Origin: Chloroflexota bacterium
Lineage (GTDB): Bacteria > Chloroflexota > Anaerolineae > Aggregatilineales > UBA2796
Length of the DNA stretch: 64,000 nt
Direction: 5' to 3'
Assembly: GCA_021325095.1 (NCBI GenBank)
Contig: JAJPHV010000124.1
Span: 1 to 64,000 of the forward strand
Shown: positions 14,605 through 23,727 of the stretch, piece after piece
Numbering within the stretch: position 1 is the first letter of the stretch
Layout of the letters: every line of letters begins with the position of its first letter
The notes under the pieces: model-generated
What the model was told of the DNA's origin: nothing
Databases searched by the model: none
The model's input: the letters and a program-made list of their open reading frames with translations, nothing else
Program-made: the position numbers and the translations under genes

Positions 14605-16908
14605 CTACGGCGCAATCGGCGGCGTCGAGGCGTCGATGGAGAGCAGGAACTTCACCAGCTTGCGCCGATCTTCCGGGTCTTGCAGCCCGTCCACGCCGCC
14701 TGTTCCGGCGGAACGGTGTGTGATAAACCTGTCACTGAGCACTGCGTCCAGCGTGTCGGCGGAGCCGTTGTGGAAGTATGGCGGGAAGGCGAAGACGCTG
14801 ATCAACGAGGGCGGGACAAACCCATCCGCGCCCAGCGGCGGCTGGCCGTTGGCGCGCACTTCATTCTTGACTTTAGGGTCAAACGTGCCGACGTTGGTCA
14901 ACTGAGCGATGATCTGGCCGCCCTTCACTTCACCGGGCGTGATAGGAATGGCGGTCAGCGCGCTCTTCGACCATTTCGGCCCGCCGTGACAGGACTGGCA
15001 GTTATTCCGTGTGAAGATGGCGCGTCCTTCCTTGATGTCTGGATCATCGCTCTTGCTCAGGGGCGAGATCGGGGCGCGGATCGTCTTTTCGTAGGCGACA
15101 ATGGCGTCCCAGGCATTGACCAGCCCCCCGCTCGGCGTGCGCACCTTGAGTTGTGGACGCGCCGAGTTCGGGAAGCCCGGTGGGTTGCCAACCGGCAGAC
15201 CGGCGATTTTTGCGTTGTCTTCCAGGGCACTGCCATCCTGCTTGAATAGCAGACCCTTGCCGCCGGAAGTGCCGCGAATGTTGCCCTCGAAGTCCTGTTC
15301 TTCGTCAAAGATGCCCGACCAGTTCAGGGCACGCTGCACGCCGCCTGCGAAGTCCTGGTGCTGCGAGATGGTGCGGCGCGGCCCGGCGCCGAATATCCAC
15401 ACCACGTTGTCGCTCAGGCCGAATGGGTGGCAGGCCGCGCACGCGCCCCAACCATCCGCTGACATGTTGCCCGCGCTGTTCTCGAACTCGCCAACGGAAG
15501 TGTTGTACAGTTCCTTCCCGGTATAGACCAGTTCTTCGGGTGAACCTGGCGCAGGCAGCGGCGCAGAGCGCATCGTGCCGAGCACCTGTTCCGGGAAGCG
15601 CGTCAGGTCGATGACCGTGATGTCGTGCGAGATGGCGTTCATAACGTAGGCCCGTGTGTCGGTGCTGTTGATGACAATGCCGCGCGGGTTGCGCCCGACG
15701 GGGATGTCCATCACGCGCTTGTCGGTGGGGTTATTCTGCACCACCGGCGCGCCCGTCCCCGGATCAACAGCGATCTTCACGACAATGTTGCTGGCCGCGC
15801 TGACCACGTAGCCGACGTTCTCTTTGGTTTTGAAGGCAATGGCCCAGGGGATGGATGGGAACAGCTTGCGCGTCCCCTCCGGCTGCGAGGCGACGGCCTT
15901 GTGCAGATTGATGGTCTGCCCGGCGTCCTGCCCGGTGCTGGTGTTGATGACGCTGACCAGCGCGTGCGTGTTGACATTGAACTTGACGGGGCCGTTCGGC
16001 GAGGCGCCCGTGTTGGGCAGATAGGCGAAATTATTCTTGATGGCAATGGCCTGCATCTGGTTTGGATACGCGCCCGTCACGATGGTGGCTTTGGGCGTTT
16101 TGCCGTCCTTTTCTTTCTCCTTCGACTCCTGCCTGGCGATGGCATCCGCAGTAGCCTTGAAGCCCGTATCGGCCAGGTTCTTGAGCACGATCTGGCCCGA
16201 AACCGTGTCTTCCTGAGTGCTAATCTTGGTGATCAGCCCGGTCTTGGCGTCGTCCTCGCCATCCAGTTTGTTGGTGGCGAACGAATAGAAGTTGGTGACG
16301 TAGACCGTCTCGTCGGTGTCTGAGTCGTTGCCGTTGTTGGTGATGGCGATACCGCGCGGCTCACCGCCCGTCGCCGGGCCGATCCCGGTGATGGTGGTCA
16401 GCACTTTGTTCGTCTGGGTGTCGATGACGCTGACCGAATTGGAGCGGGCGTTGGTCACGTAGATTTTCGTGCCGTTAGGCGTGCTGGCGACGCCATACGG
16501 TTCCGTGCCGACCTGTACAGTGGCGACGACGGACGCAGGCGGGTTGGCGCCGCGATCCACTTTGAGCACTGATACTGTGCCATCAACCGTATTGGCAACG
16601 TAGACCTGCGACCCGTCGGGGGTCATCGCCACGCCGTTTGGCTCCTTGCCCACCGGGATCTCGCCCAGCAGTTGGTTCTTGTCGTTGTTCACGTCGAAAA
16701 GCGACACGCTGTTGTTATCGGGGTTGACCGACGCCAGCAGCGACCCGTCGGCACTGAGGGCGATGGGGCCGGAATTGGTTGGCCCTGGATAGCGCGTCGC
16801 GCCCTGCAACGCGCTGGCTCCGGCCAGCGGCATCAGCAGGCTGACGCCTATGAGCAGCGCCATGATCACCAATCGTCCGCGATCAAAACGCCAGTAGTAA
16901 GACGGCAT
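14605..16908 (-). CDS. Exported YVTN beta-propeller / diheme cytochrome c fusion
   Basis: 767 residues from ATG 16908, preceded by GAAGGAGGTCACTT. The N-terminus is a signal peptide or anchor. Residues about 40-440 hold repeated propeller blades of YVTN type (IPVGKEPNGVAMTPDGSQVYVANTVDGTVSV and similar). The C-terminal third carries two c-type heme sites, CAACH and CQSCH, in a diheme arrangement like the MauG/cytochrome c peroxidase group, with PPSLISVFAFPPYFHNGSADTL near the end. It probably acts outside the membrane in electron transfer or a redox modification. The CRP-type palindrome at 16997-17012 lies about 90 bases upstream. Confidence 0.85.
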   Translation of the reverse strand: MPSYYWRFDRGRLVIMALLIGVSLLMPLAGASALQGATRYPGPTNSGPIALSADGSLLASVNPDNNSVSLFDVNNDKNQLLGEIPVGKEPNGVAMTPDGSQVYVANTVDGTVSVLKVDRGANPPASVVATVQVGTEPYGVASTPNGTKIYVTNARSNSVSVIDTQTNKVLTTITGIGPATGGEPRGIAITNNGNDSDTDETVYVTNFYSFATNKLDGEDDAKTGLITKISTQEDTVSGQIVLKNLADTGFKATADAIARQESKEKEKDGKTPKATIVTGAYPNQMQAIAIKNNFAYLPNTGASPNGPVKFNVNTHALVSVINTSTGQDAGQTINLHKAVASQPEGTRKLFPSIPWAIAFKTKENVGYVVSAASNIVVKIAVDPGTGAPVVQNNPTDKRVMDIPVGRNPRGIVINSTDTRAYVMNAISHDITVIDLTRFPEQVLGTMRSAPLPAPGSPEELVYTGKELYNTSVGEFENSAGNMSADGWGACAACHPFGLSDNVVWIFGAGPRRTISQHQDFAGGVQRALNWSGIFDEEQDFEGNIRGTSGGKGLLFKQDGSALEDNAKIAGLPVGNPPGFPNSARPQLKVRTPSGGLVNAWDAIVAYEKTIRAPISPLSKSDDPDIKEGRAIFTRNNCQSCHGGPKWSKSALTAIPITPGEVKGGQIIAQLTNVGTFDPKVKNEVRANGQPPLGADGFVPPSLISVFAFPPYFHNGSADTLDAVLSDRFITHRSAGTGGVDGLQDPEDRRKLVKFLLSIDASTPPIAP

Positions 16909-16994
16909 AAGTGACCTCCTTCGGCACGAGACAAGGTGCAAGCGCCTGGAATATTCGGCGGCACGCCTCAGTCTAGAGGATTTTTCCCGCCGGG

Positions 16995-17014
16995 AGTGTG
17001 AACCAGTTCACACT
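16995..17014 (-). promoter_or_regulatory. CRP/FNR-type palindromic operator
   Basis: AGTGTGAACTGGTTCACACT on the minus strand is a perfect 8-4-8 inverted repeat containing TGTGA-N6-TCACA, the CRP consensus. It lies 87-106 bases before the cytochrome fusion start and just past the stop of the DUF2723 gene. There is no T-run, so a terminator is unlikely. Confidence 0.5.
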
Positions 17015-17027
17015 TTGGTGCGCGAGG

Positions 17028-19004
17028 TTACGGACAGGCTGGCACGCCTTGCAGCGGCACATTCTGCGTGCCGTAGTTGACGAACTGGCCGGGCGCGGGC
17101 TGCTCGTACATGCCGAATGAAACGGCAGTCGCTTCCGGCAAGCGGGGCAGCAGGTAGTTGTCGTAGACCACCTCGTTCGCCGACCAGCGCGAGGTCGGAT
17201 ACCAACCGTAGACGGGGGCACTGCTGTCGGCCTGCGCGATCATCCTGTCGCCGCCGAGCAGGTGCACAAAGACGCTCAGATCGGCGTCCGGCATCTGGCG
17301 CGCGCCCCAACTGATGGTGAGGTGAATGGCTGTACCGGACAGGCATATCCCGACGTGATGGAGGACGACGCCGTGCGCCACATCAATGGCCGCAGCGGTG
17401 GGTTTTTCGGTCAGCGGCGCGCGGCGAACGGCAACCAGCCCATCGGCAGCCGAGGAGAGATAGGCCCGCCCGATCCGGCTGTCCCACCAACTGAGCGGGA
17501 ACTGGTAGAAGGTGTCTTTCGAGGTGTAAATGACGCTGCCCTGTGCTGCCAGCGCGCCAAAGTCGGCGTTGTGGCTGACGATGGGCAGGTCAGCATTTTC
17601 TCCAGTCACGTACCTGGAAAAGGCGACGGCGTGGAATCGCGGTCCCCAGGGCAGCATAAAGATCGCTTTGCCGCCGTCGCGCGGCGTCTGGCTTGCCAGT
17701 GCGATCATGTTCAGGCCGGTGTCGCGGCGGGTCAGGTGATAGACGTAATCGAAGTGTGTCAGGGCGGGCAACGCGGCCAGAAGCAGACCGATCAGGATGA
17801 CAATAACCTGATTTCGCCTCACCCCCGACCCCTCTCCACTCTGGTGGAGAGGGGAGTCAACGTGCGGCGCAGTCTTTTCGATTTCCCCCTCTCTGCCCAG
17901 CGGAGAGGGGGTAAGGGGGTGAGGTAAACGCATCTCTTCCAGCGCGAAGGCCAGTTCCAGCACCAGGAAGATGACGATTGGCATGGCGACGGCCTGGGGC
18001 TTGACGACCTGATGCAGCGCGAACAGGAACAGCAGATAGCCGGGGATGCACCAGAACACAATCCGGGCTTCCCTGCGGAAGCGAGATAATGTCGTAGCAA
18101 CCGCCAGACCGATGGCGCAGGCCAGGGCCGGGATCGGCGTCAGTTCGGCGATCAGGATGCTAAAGGTGTCGCCGATGTCGTTCAGCCACGCCTGCCCATC
18201 GACAGGCAAATGCGTCAGGTGAGAGGCTTCTTTGCCCGTGAATTGATCCCAGAAGCCGGACAACGTGCCGGGGTCGCCGTAGACCCAATCGCCGTGTGCC
18301 CAGGCCCGCGCCGGCAGATAGAGGTACGGCAGAAAGCCGACCAGCCCGATCAGCAGTGCCACGCCGAGCGTTGTCCACAGGCGCTGCCCCTGACTGCGCA
18401 GCGCGGGCCACACCGCCCACAGCAAACCGGGAGCCATCAGGATCACGGTGCGGTGGTGGAACACGCCGATTCCGCCGACCAGGGCCAGCCACCATACCCG
18501 CCTGCGGACGTTTTGCGCAGTCACACCGGGCGGCCACAGCGCCATCGCCAGCAGCGTTAGCTCGATGGCCGAGTTCATGGCGTACTCCTCGGCAATGACG
18601 TTGTGCACCCACACCGAGCGCGTCAGGCCGAGCAGCAGCGTCGTCACGGCGGCAATCTCGATCCTTCGCGTGAGTCGTAAGACCAGCGCGTAGAAAATGC
18701 CGAGCGCGACCAGGCCCCACAGCAGCGCGTACAGCGACGGCGCGGTCACGGCGGGCACACCAATCGCGCGCAATGCCGCCACGACCACGTTGCCGATCAT
18801 CAGGAACAGCGGGTAGCCGGTGGCGTGTACCGTGCCCCAGACGTTGAGCGCCACCTGAAATTCGCCCACGTCGTTCAGGTACGAATCGCCGTCGCCCGTA
18901 ACTTGCGTGAGAAGCGTGGGGAGGTAGATGAGGATCAGCAGCGCCAGAAGGCCGATAAGGACGAAGGCGGCGCGGCGCTGCCGGACGAATCGGGGAAAAC
19001 TCAA
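17028..19004 (-). CDS. DUF2723 multi-pass membrane protein (glycosyltransferase-like)
   Basis: 658 residues with about ten to twelve membrane segments. The pattern LLTQVTGDGDSYLNDVGEFQVALNVWGTVHATGYPLFLMIGNV near the N-terminus is the DUF2723 signature, a family resembling protein O-mannosyltransferases with the acidic D/E loop. The TTG start overlaps the upstream methyltransferase stop (TTGA), so the genes are coupled. Residues about 360-396 are not part of the family: they are translated from an inserted CCTCACCCC repeat (copy 4) that keeps the frame open, in a loop between membrane segments. A soluble C-terminal domain follows. Confidence 0.82.
   Translation of the reverse strand: MSFPRFVRQRRAAFVLIGLLALLILIYLPTLLTQVTGDGDSYLNDVGEFQVALNVWGTVHATGYPLFLMIGNVVVAALRAIGVPAVTAPSLYALLWGLVALGIFYALVLRLTRRIEIAAVTTLLLGLTRSVWVHNVIAEEYAMNSAIELTLLAMALWPPGVTAQNVRRRVWWLALVGGIGVFHHRTVILMAPGLLWAVWPALRSQGQRLWTTLGVALLIGLVGFLPYLYLPARAWAHGDWVYGDPGTLSGFWDQFTGKEASHLTHLPVDGQAWLNDIGDTFSILIAELTPIPALACAIGLAVATTLSRFRREARIVFWCIPGYLLFLFALHQVVKPQAVAMPIVIFLVLELAFALEEMRLPHPLTPSPLGREGEIEKTAPHVDSPLHQSGEGSGVRRNQVIVILIGLLLAALPALTHFDYVYHLTRRDTGLNMIALASQTPRDGGKAIFMLPWGPRFHAVAFSRYVTGENADLPIVSHNADFGALAAQGSVIYTSKDTFYQFPLSWWDSRIGRAYLSSAADGLVAVRRAPLTEKPTAAAIDVAHGVVLHHVGICLSGTAIHLTISWGARQMPDADLSVFVHLLGGDRMIAQADSSAPVYGWYPTSRWSANEVVYDNYLLPRLPEATAVSFGMYEQPAPGQFVNYGTQNVPLQGVPACP
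17817..17925. repeat. CCTCACCCC-bounded palindromic repeat, copy 4, inside a coding sequence
   Basis: 109 bases with terminal CCTCACCCCC/GGGGGTGAGG and two internal hairpins, the same architecture and length as copy 2. It is translated in frame within the DUF2723 gene (about residues 360-396, including HPLTPSPLGREGE). Confidence 0.85.
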
Positions 19005-19813
19005 CTCACACTGCCATGTACCGCCCAGGCGCGGGCGATGAGCTGAATCGAGCCGTCGGGCCGGATGGGGAGCCTGGCCCGAATGTGATCACGCAAAACT
19101 GCACGGCGCTCCTCGGTCAACGACATCACGTAGCCGGGTGCAGGCCCCTGCGCGCCTAAGAACGGTGTCCAGTAATCGTCGAAATCCCGGAATCTGGTTG
19201 GCACGTCGATGGCGCAAGTTTCGACATTTTTGAGGCCAGTCGAGTGGAATAGTTCCAATAGGGCTTCCGGCTTGCAGATTGGGAAGCGCCGTCCCTCATC
19301 CAGTTCCCCAGACGCCGGATCAAGCGCGGCGGCGGCATCCCAGAAGTGGCGCATCAGTTCCATTCGCCCGGCGTAGTCCCAGACGTAGAGCGCGACCCTG
19401 CCATTTGTCCTGACTGCGCGCTTCATTTCGGCGACCATGCGTTCCGGCTGCGGCACGAAGTTCAGCACCAGCCCGGAAACGGCCACATCGTAGCGCCGAT
19501 CCCCAACGGGCAGCAATTGGGCGTCGCCCACCTCAAAGCTGGCCCGACTGTCCGGCGTCTGCTGTCGGACGTACTCCACAAACCCCTCGGAGCGATCCAC
19601 ACCTTTGACCTCGGCGGGATCGGCTACCTCAAGGATCGTTTGAGTCAATGCGCCCGTGCCGCAGCCCACGTCCAGCCAGCAGCCTTGCGGTTGAATTGCC
19701 AGCCACGCCAGGAATTCACGCGCCACCGGGCGGCTCCAGCGCCCTACGTAGGGTTCGTAGGCCGCGCCAGAGGCCCAGACTTCTGCGCGCTTTTGATCGC
19801 CCTGCACAGCCAT
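19001..19813 (-). CDS. SAM-dependent methyltransferase, class I
   Basis: 270 residues. Motif I LDVGCGTGALTQTIL (about 47-61) binds SAM, followed by VKGVDRSEGF (acidic end of beta 2), VGDAQLLPVGDRRYDVAVSGLVLNFVPQPERMVAEMKRAVR and GRVALYVWDYAG. This is the Methyltransf_11/25 type. Its ATG directly follows the ileS stop codon and its end overlaps the DUF2723 gene, so ileS, this gene and DUF2723 probably form one transcript. The substrate is not recognisable. Confidence 0.88.
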   Translation of the reverse strand: MAVQGDQKRAEVWASGAAYEPYVGRWSRPVAREFLAWLAIQPQGCWLDVGCGTGALTQTILEVADPAEVKGVDRSEGFVEYVRQQTPDSRASFEVGDAQLLPVGDRRYDVAVSGLVLNFVPQPERMVAEMKRAVRTNGRVALYVWDYAGRMELMRHFWDAAAALDPASGELDEGRRFPICKPEALLELFHSTGLKNVETCAIDVPTRFRDFDDYWTPFLGAQGPAPGYVMSLTEERRAVLRDHIRARLPIRPDGSIQLIARAWAVHGSVS

Positions 19814-22800
19814 TTAGATCCGCTTGATGCCGAAGGTCACGCGCTCGCCGTCGAACTCGAAGGTGTCGACGCGATCCCCTTGCGGTGCGTCCGAAGCAGT
19901 CAGCGCGTCGGCCAGCGTTTCGGCGCGCACGTAATCGCCGTTGGCTTCCAGCGCCTTTGCCAGCCGCTCGCTGGCCTGGTACGTCACGGCGATGTGATCG
20001 TTCAGGGCGTAGTCGGCGTCACGGCGCATCAACTGGATACGGCGCACGGCCTCGCGGGCCAGCCCTTCCATGAGCAGCGACTCGGTCAGCGCGGTGCGCA
20101 GCGCCGCCACATAGCCGTTCTCCTCGGAGACGGCGTAGCCTTCCGAGGCATTGCGCCGTACTTCGACCTCTTCCGGTGTGAGTTCGATGGTCTGGCCGTT
20201 GATGCCAAGCTGCACGTTTTGCCCATCGAGCAGCAGCCGCGCCCAGTTGGTGACTTCGGCCTCCGAGCCTTCGCGCAGCATCTTCTGGACTTTCGGGAAG
20301 TTCGCGCCGAGCCGCTTGCCGAGCTTCTGCGGGAGCGGGTTCAGGCTATAGCGGATCATGTCACCCGCCGATTCCATCACGCTTACGGTCTTGACGTTCA
20401 ACTCCTCGGCAACGGTATAGGCCAGCGCCCGCAGGGCCTTCGCCTCGGCGGGCGTGCGCACGGCAAAGGTCGCCTCGGCCAGCGGCTGGCGCACCTTGAT
20501 GTTGACGCTGTTGCGCGCCGCGTGTCCCAGGCTGACCAGCCGCTTGACCAGCCCCATCTCGTCCATCAGGCGCTGGTCGATCAGGGCCGGGTTGGCCTGC
20601 GGCCACTGCGCCAGGTGCACGCTGTCCGGCGCGGCGCTGTCGAAGGTCGTCACCAGGTTGCGGTACATCGCCTCGGACAGGAAGGGCATGGCCGGGGCCA
20701 GCAGCTTCGAGACCGTAACCAGGCATTCGTAGAGTGTCTGGTAGGCCGCCAGCTTGTCCCGGTCACTGACCGTCTTCCAGAAGCGACGGCGCGAGCGGCG
20801 CAGATACCAATTGCTCAGGTCTTCGACAAAGGCCTGGACAGGCCGCGTGGCTTGCGTCACGTCGTAATGCTCGTAAGCCTGGGTCACGACCTGCACCAGA
20901 TGATGCAGTTCGGCCAGAATCCAGCGATCCAGTTCGTCGCGCTCGGCGACGGGCACGGCGGGCTGCGTCGGCTCGAAGCCGTCGAGGTTGGCGTAGGTCA
21001 CGAAGAAGCTGTAGGTATTCCACAGCGTCAGGTAGAAGCCGCTGATCACCTCGCTGACCAGATCCTTCGAGAAGCGGCGGCTGTCGCCGGGCGGGCTGGC
21101 CGTGTACATGTACCAGCGGGTTGCATCCGCGCCGTAGGCATCCATGATCTCCCAGGGATCGACGATGTTCTTCAGGCTCTTGGACATCTTCTTGCCGTTG
21201 CCGTCCAGGATATGGCCCAGGCAGATCACGTTTTTGTAGCTGACCGACTCAAAGAGCAGTGTCGAGATGGCGTGCAGGCTGTAGAACCAGCCGCGCGTCT
21301 GGTCAATCGCCTCGCAGATGTAGTCCGCCGGGAACTGATCTTTGAACAACTCCTGGTTCTTGAAGGGGTAGCCCCACTGCGCAACAGGCATGGCCCCGCT
21401 GTCGAACCACACATCGATCAGTTCCGGAACGCGGCGCATCGTACCCTTGCCACAGGCCGGGCACGGCCAGGTCACTTCGTCCACGTAGGGCCGGTGCAGG
21501 TCCAGATTGCTCTGATCCTTGCCACTGGCCCGGCTCAATTCTTCGATGCTGCCGATGCAGTCCTTGTGGCGGCAGTCGTGGTTGTCACAGACCCAGACGG
21601 GCAGCGGCGTGCCCCAGTAGCGTTCGCGTCCAAGCGCCCAATCCCTGTTGTTCGCCAGCCACGAGCCAAAACGCCCGGTCTTGATGTGTTCGGGAACCCA
21701 GTTGATCGTGTCGTTCAGCTTCATCAGCAGATCGCGGTACTGAGTCGTGCGGATGTACCACGTCTCGCGGGCGTAGTACAGCAGCGGCGTCTTGCAGCGC
21801 CAGCAGTGCGGGTAGCTGTGCCGGTACGTCCCGGAGCGGTACAGCAGGTGTCGCTCCTGCAAGTGCCGGGTGATCTGCGGATCGGCTTTCTTGACGTAAA
21901 CGCCCGCCCAATCTTTGACCGCATCCACAAATGTACCGTCCGGCTTGACGGTCATCAGCGTCGGCAGGTTGTAGGCGCGCCCGACTTCCATATCGTCCGC
22001 GCCGAAGGCCGGGGCCATGTGGACGATGCCCGTGCCATCCTCGGTGCTTACAAAACTGCTGCCATCGACCACGTAACAGTAATCCTGCTCGACGGGCATG
22101 AACTTGAAGAGTGGTTCGTAGTGCTGCCCGAACAGTTCCGATCCCTTCATCCTGCGGACGACGGTGTACTGCTCCGGGTTTTTGAGCGCCTTGCCGACCA
22201 GCGCTTCGGCCAGGATCAGACGTTCCGTCGCGCCTTCCGGCCCGTACTGGGCTGGCCCCTCGACCATCACGTAGTCCACGTCTTTGCCGACGGCCAGCGC
22301 CACGTTGCCGGGCAGCGTCCAGGGGGTCGTCGTCCACACCAGGAAAGCAGTCTTCGGCTCATCTTTGAGCCTGAAGCGCACGTAGATGCTTGGATCGTCC
22401 ACGTCGCGGTAGGCGTCCAGGTCGAGTTCGTGGCTGCTCAGGGGCGTGCCGCAGCGCGTGCAGTACGGTACAATCTTGTAGTCCTGGTAGAGCAGGCCCT
22501 TATCCCAGAACTGGGACAGAATCCACCAGACGCTCTGGATGTACTCGTTCCTGAAGGTGATGTAGGCGTTTTCCAGGTTCACCCAGAAGCCCATCCGCTC
22601 CGTGAGCCGTTCCCAATCGCCGACGTAGCGCAGCACGCTCTCGCGGCATTTTTCGTTGTATCTGGCGATGCCGTAAGCCTCTACGTCGCGCTTCTGCTTG
22701 AGGCCGAGTTCCTTTTCGACCTCGATCTCGACGGGCAGACCGTGCGTATCCCAGCCGCCATTGCGCAGCACGTAGAAGCCGTTCATCACCTTGTAGCGCG

Positions 22801-23008
22801 GAAACAGGTCTTTGAAGGCACGCGCCAGGACGTGATGAATGCCGGGCCGCCCATTGGCCGTGGGCGGGCCTTCGTAAAACACATAGCGCGGACGGTCTTC
22901 ACGCCCTTCCAGGGTACGCTCGAAGACCTTGTTCTCGCGCCAGAAGGCAAGCTGTTCTTCTTCCAGTTTGGGGATGTCCACACGGGACGACACTGCGCGA
23001 AATTTCAT
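19814..23008 (-). CDS. ileS: Isoleucyl-tRNA synthetase
   Basis: 1064 residues, the length of the eukaryote-like (type 2) bacterial IleRS. The class I HIGH motif appears as GRPGIHHVLARAFKD near residue 55, and KMSKS is intact (GKKMSKSLKN) in the second half. The editing domain shows FLVWTTTPWTLPGN. The enzyme charges tRNA-Ile in the cytosol. The leader is short and shows no T-box. The opposite strand has a long open frame that is a coding shadow. Confidence 0.97.
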   Translation of the reverse strand: MKFRAVSSRVDIPKLEEEQLAFWRENKVFERTLEGREDRPRYVFYEGPPTANGRPGIHHVLARAFKDLFPRYKVMNGFYVLRNGGWDTHGLPVEIEVEKELGLKQKRDVEAYGIARYNEKCRESVLRYVGDWERLTERMGFWVNLENAYITFRNEYIQSVWWILSQFWDKGLLYQDYKIVPYCTRCGTPLSSHELDLDAYRDVDDPSIYVRFRLKDEPKTAFLVWTTTPWTLPGNVALAVGKDVDYVMVEGPAQYGPEGATERLILAEALVGKALKNPEQYTVVRRMKGSELFGQHYEPLFKFMPVEQDYCYVVDGSSFVSTEDGTGIVHMAPAFGADDMEVGRAYNLPTLMTVKPDGTFVDAVKDWAGVYVKKADPQITRHLQERHLLYRSGTYRHSYPHCWRCKTPLLYYARETWYIRTTQYRDLLMKLNDTINWVPEHIKTGRFGSWLANNRDWALGRERYWGTPLPVWVCDNHDCRHKDCIGSIEELSRASGKDQSNLDLHRPYVDEVTWPCPACGKGTMRRVPELIDVWFDSGAMPVAQWGYPFKNQELFKDQFPADYICEAIDQTRGWFYSLHAISTLLFESVSYKNVICLGHILDGNGKKMSKSLKNIVDPWEIMDAYGADATRWYMYTASPPGDSRRFSKDLVSEVISGFYLTLWNTYSFFVTYANLDGFEPTQPAVPVAERDELDRWILAELHHLVQVVTQAYEHYDVTQATRPVQAFVEDLSNWYLRRSRRRFWKTVSDRDKLAAYQTLYECLVTVSKLLAPAMPFLSEAMYRNLVTTFDSAAPDSVHLAQWPQANPALIDQRLMDEMGLVKRLVSLGHAARNSVNIKVRQPLAEATFAVRTPAEAKALRALAYTVAEELNVKTVSVMESAGDMIRYSLNPLPQKLGKRLGANFPKVQKMLREGSEAEVTNWARLLLDGQNVQLGINGQTIELTPEEVEVRRNASEGYAVSEENGYVAALRTALTESLLMEGLAREAVRRIQLMRRDADYALNDHIAVTYQASERLAKALEANGDYVRAETLADALTASDAPQGDRVDTFEFDGERVTFGIKRI

Positions 23009-23060
23009 GAGCCTCTGTGCTTCCTGGTACTACATCGACAGAAGGAATTGGGATATTTTA

Positions 23061-23200
23061 CCTCACCCCCGCCTCGCTGTGAACGGTGTCTTGACCTCAC
23101 CCCCGACCCCTCTCCAGTTGGAGAGGGGAGTCAGGAAGGGATTGCGGGTATGATCAAATCCCCCTCTCTGCGAAGCGGAGAGGGGGCAAGGGGGCGAGGT
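23061..23200. repeat. CCTCACCCC-bounded palindromic repeat, copy 5
   Basis: 140 bases between the 23224-23724 gene and ileS. It begins CCTCACCCCC, contains a second CCTCACCCCC start at about 23094, has hairpins CCCTCTCCAG/TTGGAGAGGGG and CCCTCTCTGCG/CGGAGAGGGG, and ends GGGGGCGAGGT. It looks like two nested or adjacent copies. Confidence 0.75.
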
Positions 23201-23223
23201 AAATTGTCCGAACTCCGGGCGAC

Positions 23224-23724
23224 TTAACTTGCGACTTCGCGGATGACGCGGAAGTGTGTCTGTCCTCCCTCGCTGTAGCCTGTCGAGACATAGACAGTCC
23301 ACAGCACTTTATAGGCTCCAAAGGTATCCGTGCCTGAACACTGCACCACCAGTTGGCCGGTTGTCAGGATGGGCTGCGTACCAGCAGGCGAGGCGCAGTT
23401 TGAGTCCGGGTCGTAGGTGCAGTCGCTCAAGCGCTGTTCGTAAAAGCGGGCCACGTCGCAGCCTTTTTGATCAGAGCCGTACAGCCATTCGTCCAGGCCG
23501 GTTCCCTTTTGTTCATGCTTGAGGAGCGTGATCGTTCCGGTGGCAGGGACGGGCGCGCTGGGCGGCAGAACCACCCCGGACAGGGTTGGACAAACGCGAA
23601 TGCCGACGAAGACCGCGAACGCAAAGGCAATGACCAGCCCGGCCAGCGGCATCCAGAGGGGTAGCCCTTCGCCCTGCTGGGAGCTTTCAGACTGCTCGTT
23701 CTCAGGCAGATCCGTATCAGCCAA
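23224..23724 (-). CDS. Membrane-anchored protein of unknown function (paralogue of next gene)
   Basis: 166 residues with one N-terminal membrane segment after a short cytosolic tail (LPLWMPLAGLVIAFAFAVFVGIRV, about 21-44). An extracytosolic domain of about 120 residues has four cysteines (QKGC, SDC, SNC, VQC). TTG at 23724 is the start because GGGGAGG lies seven bases upstream; the upstream gene's stop falls in between. It resembles its neighbour in layout and in the recurring Lys-Gly-Cys, Tyr-Tyr/Phe-Tyr-x-x-x-Leu-Ser and ITTGQLVV/LDAGQLLA stretches. No known family recognised. Confidence 0.6.
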   Translation of the reverse strand: MADTDLPENEQSESSQQGEGLPLWMPLAGLVIAFAFAVFVGIRVCPTLSGVVLPPSAPVPATGTITLLKHEQKGTGLDEWLYGSDQKGCDVARFYEQRLSDCTYDPDSNCASPAGTQPILTTGQLVVQCSGTDTFGAYKVLWTVYVSTGYSEGGQTHFRVIREVAS

Positions 23725-23727
23725 TGT

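Noticed and set aside
16995-17014. Transcription terminator after the DUF2723 gene
   Set aside because: The palindrome is perfect, but the minus strand continues with GC-rich sequence and an A-run instead of a T-run. The TGTGA-N6-TCACA core fits a CRP-type operator better.
19346-23227. A 1293-codon open frame on the plus strand
   Set aside because: It lies entirely opposite ileS and its neighbours, its translation is rich in His, Arg, Gln and Val with no domain, and it has no ribosome binding site. It is a GC-driven shadow of the real genes on the other strand.
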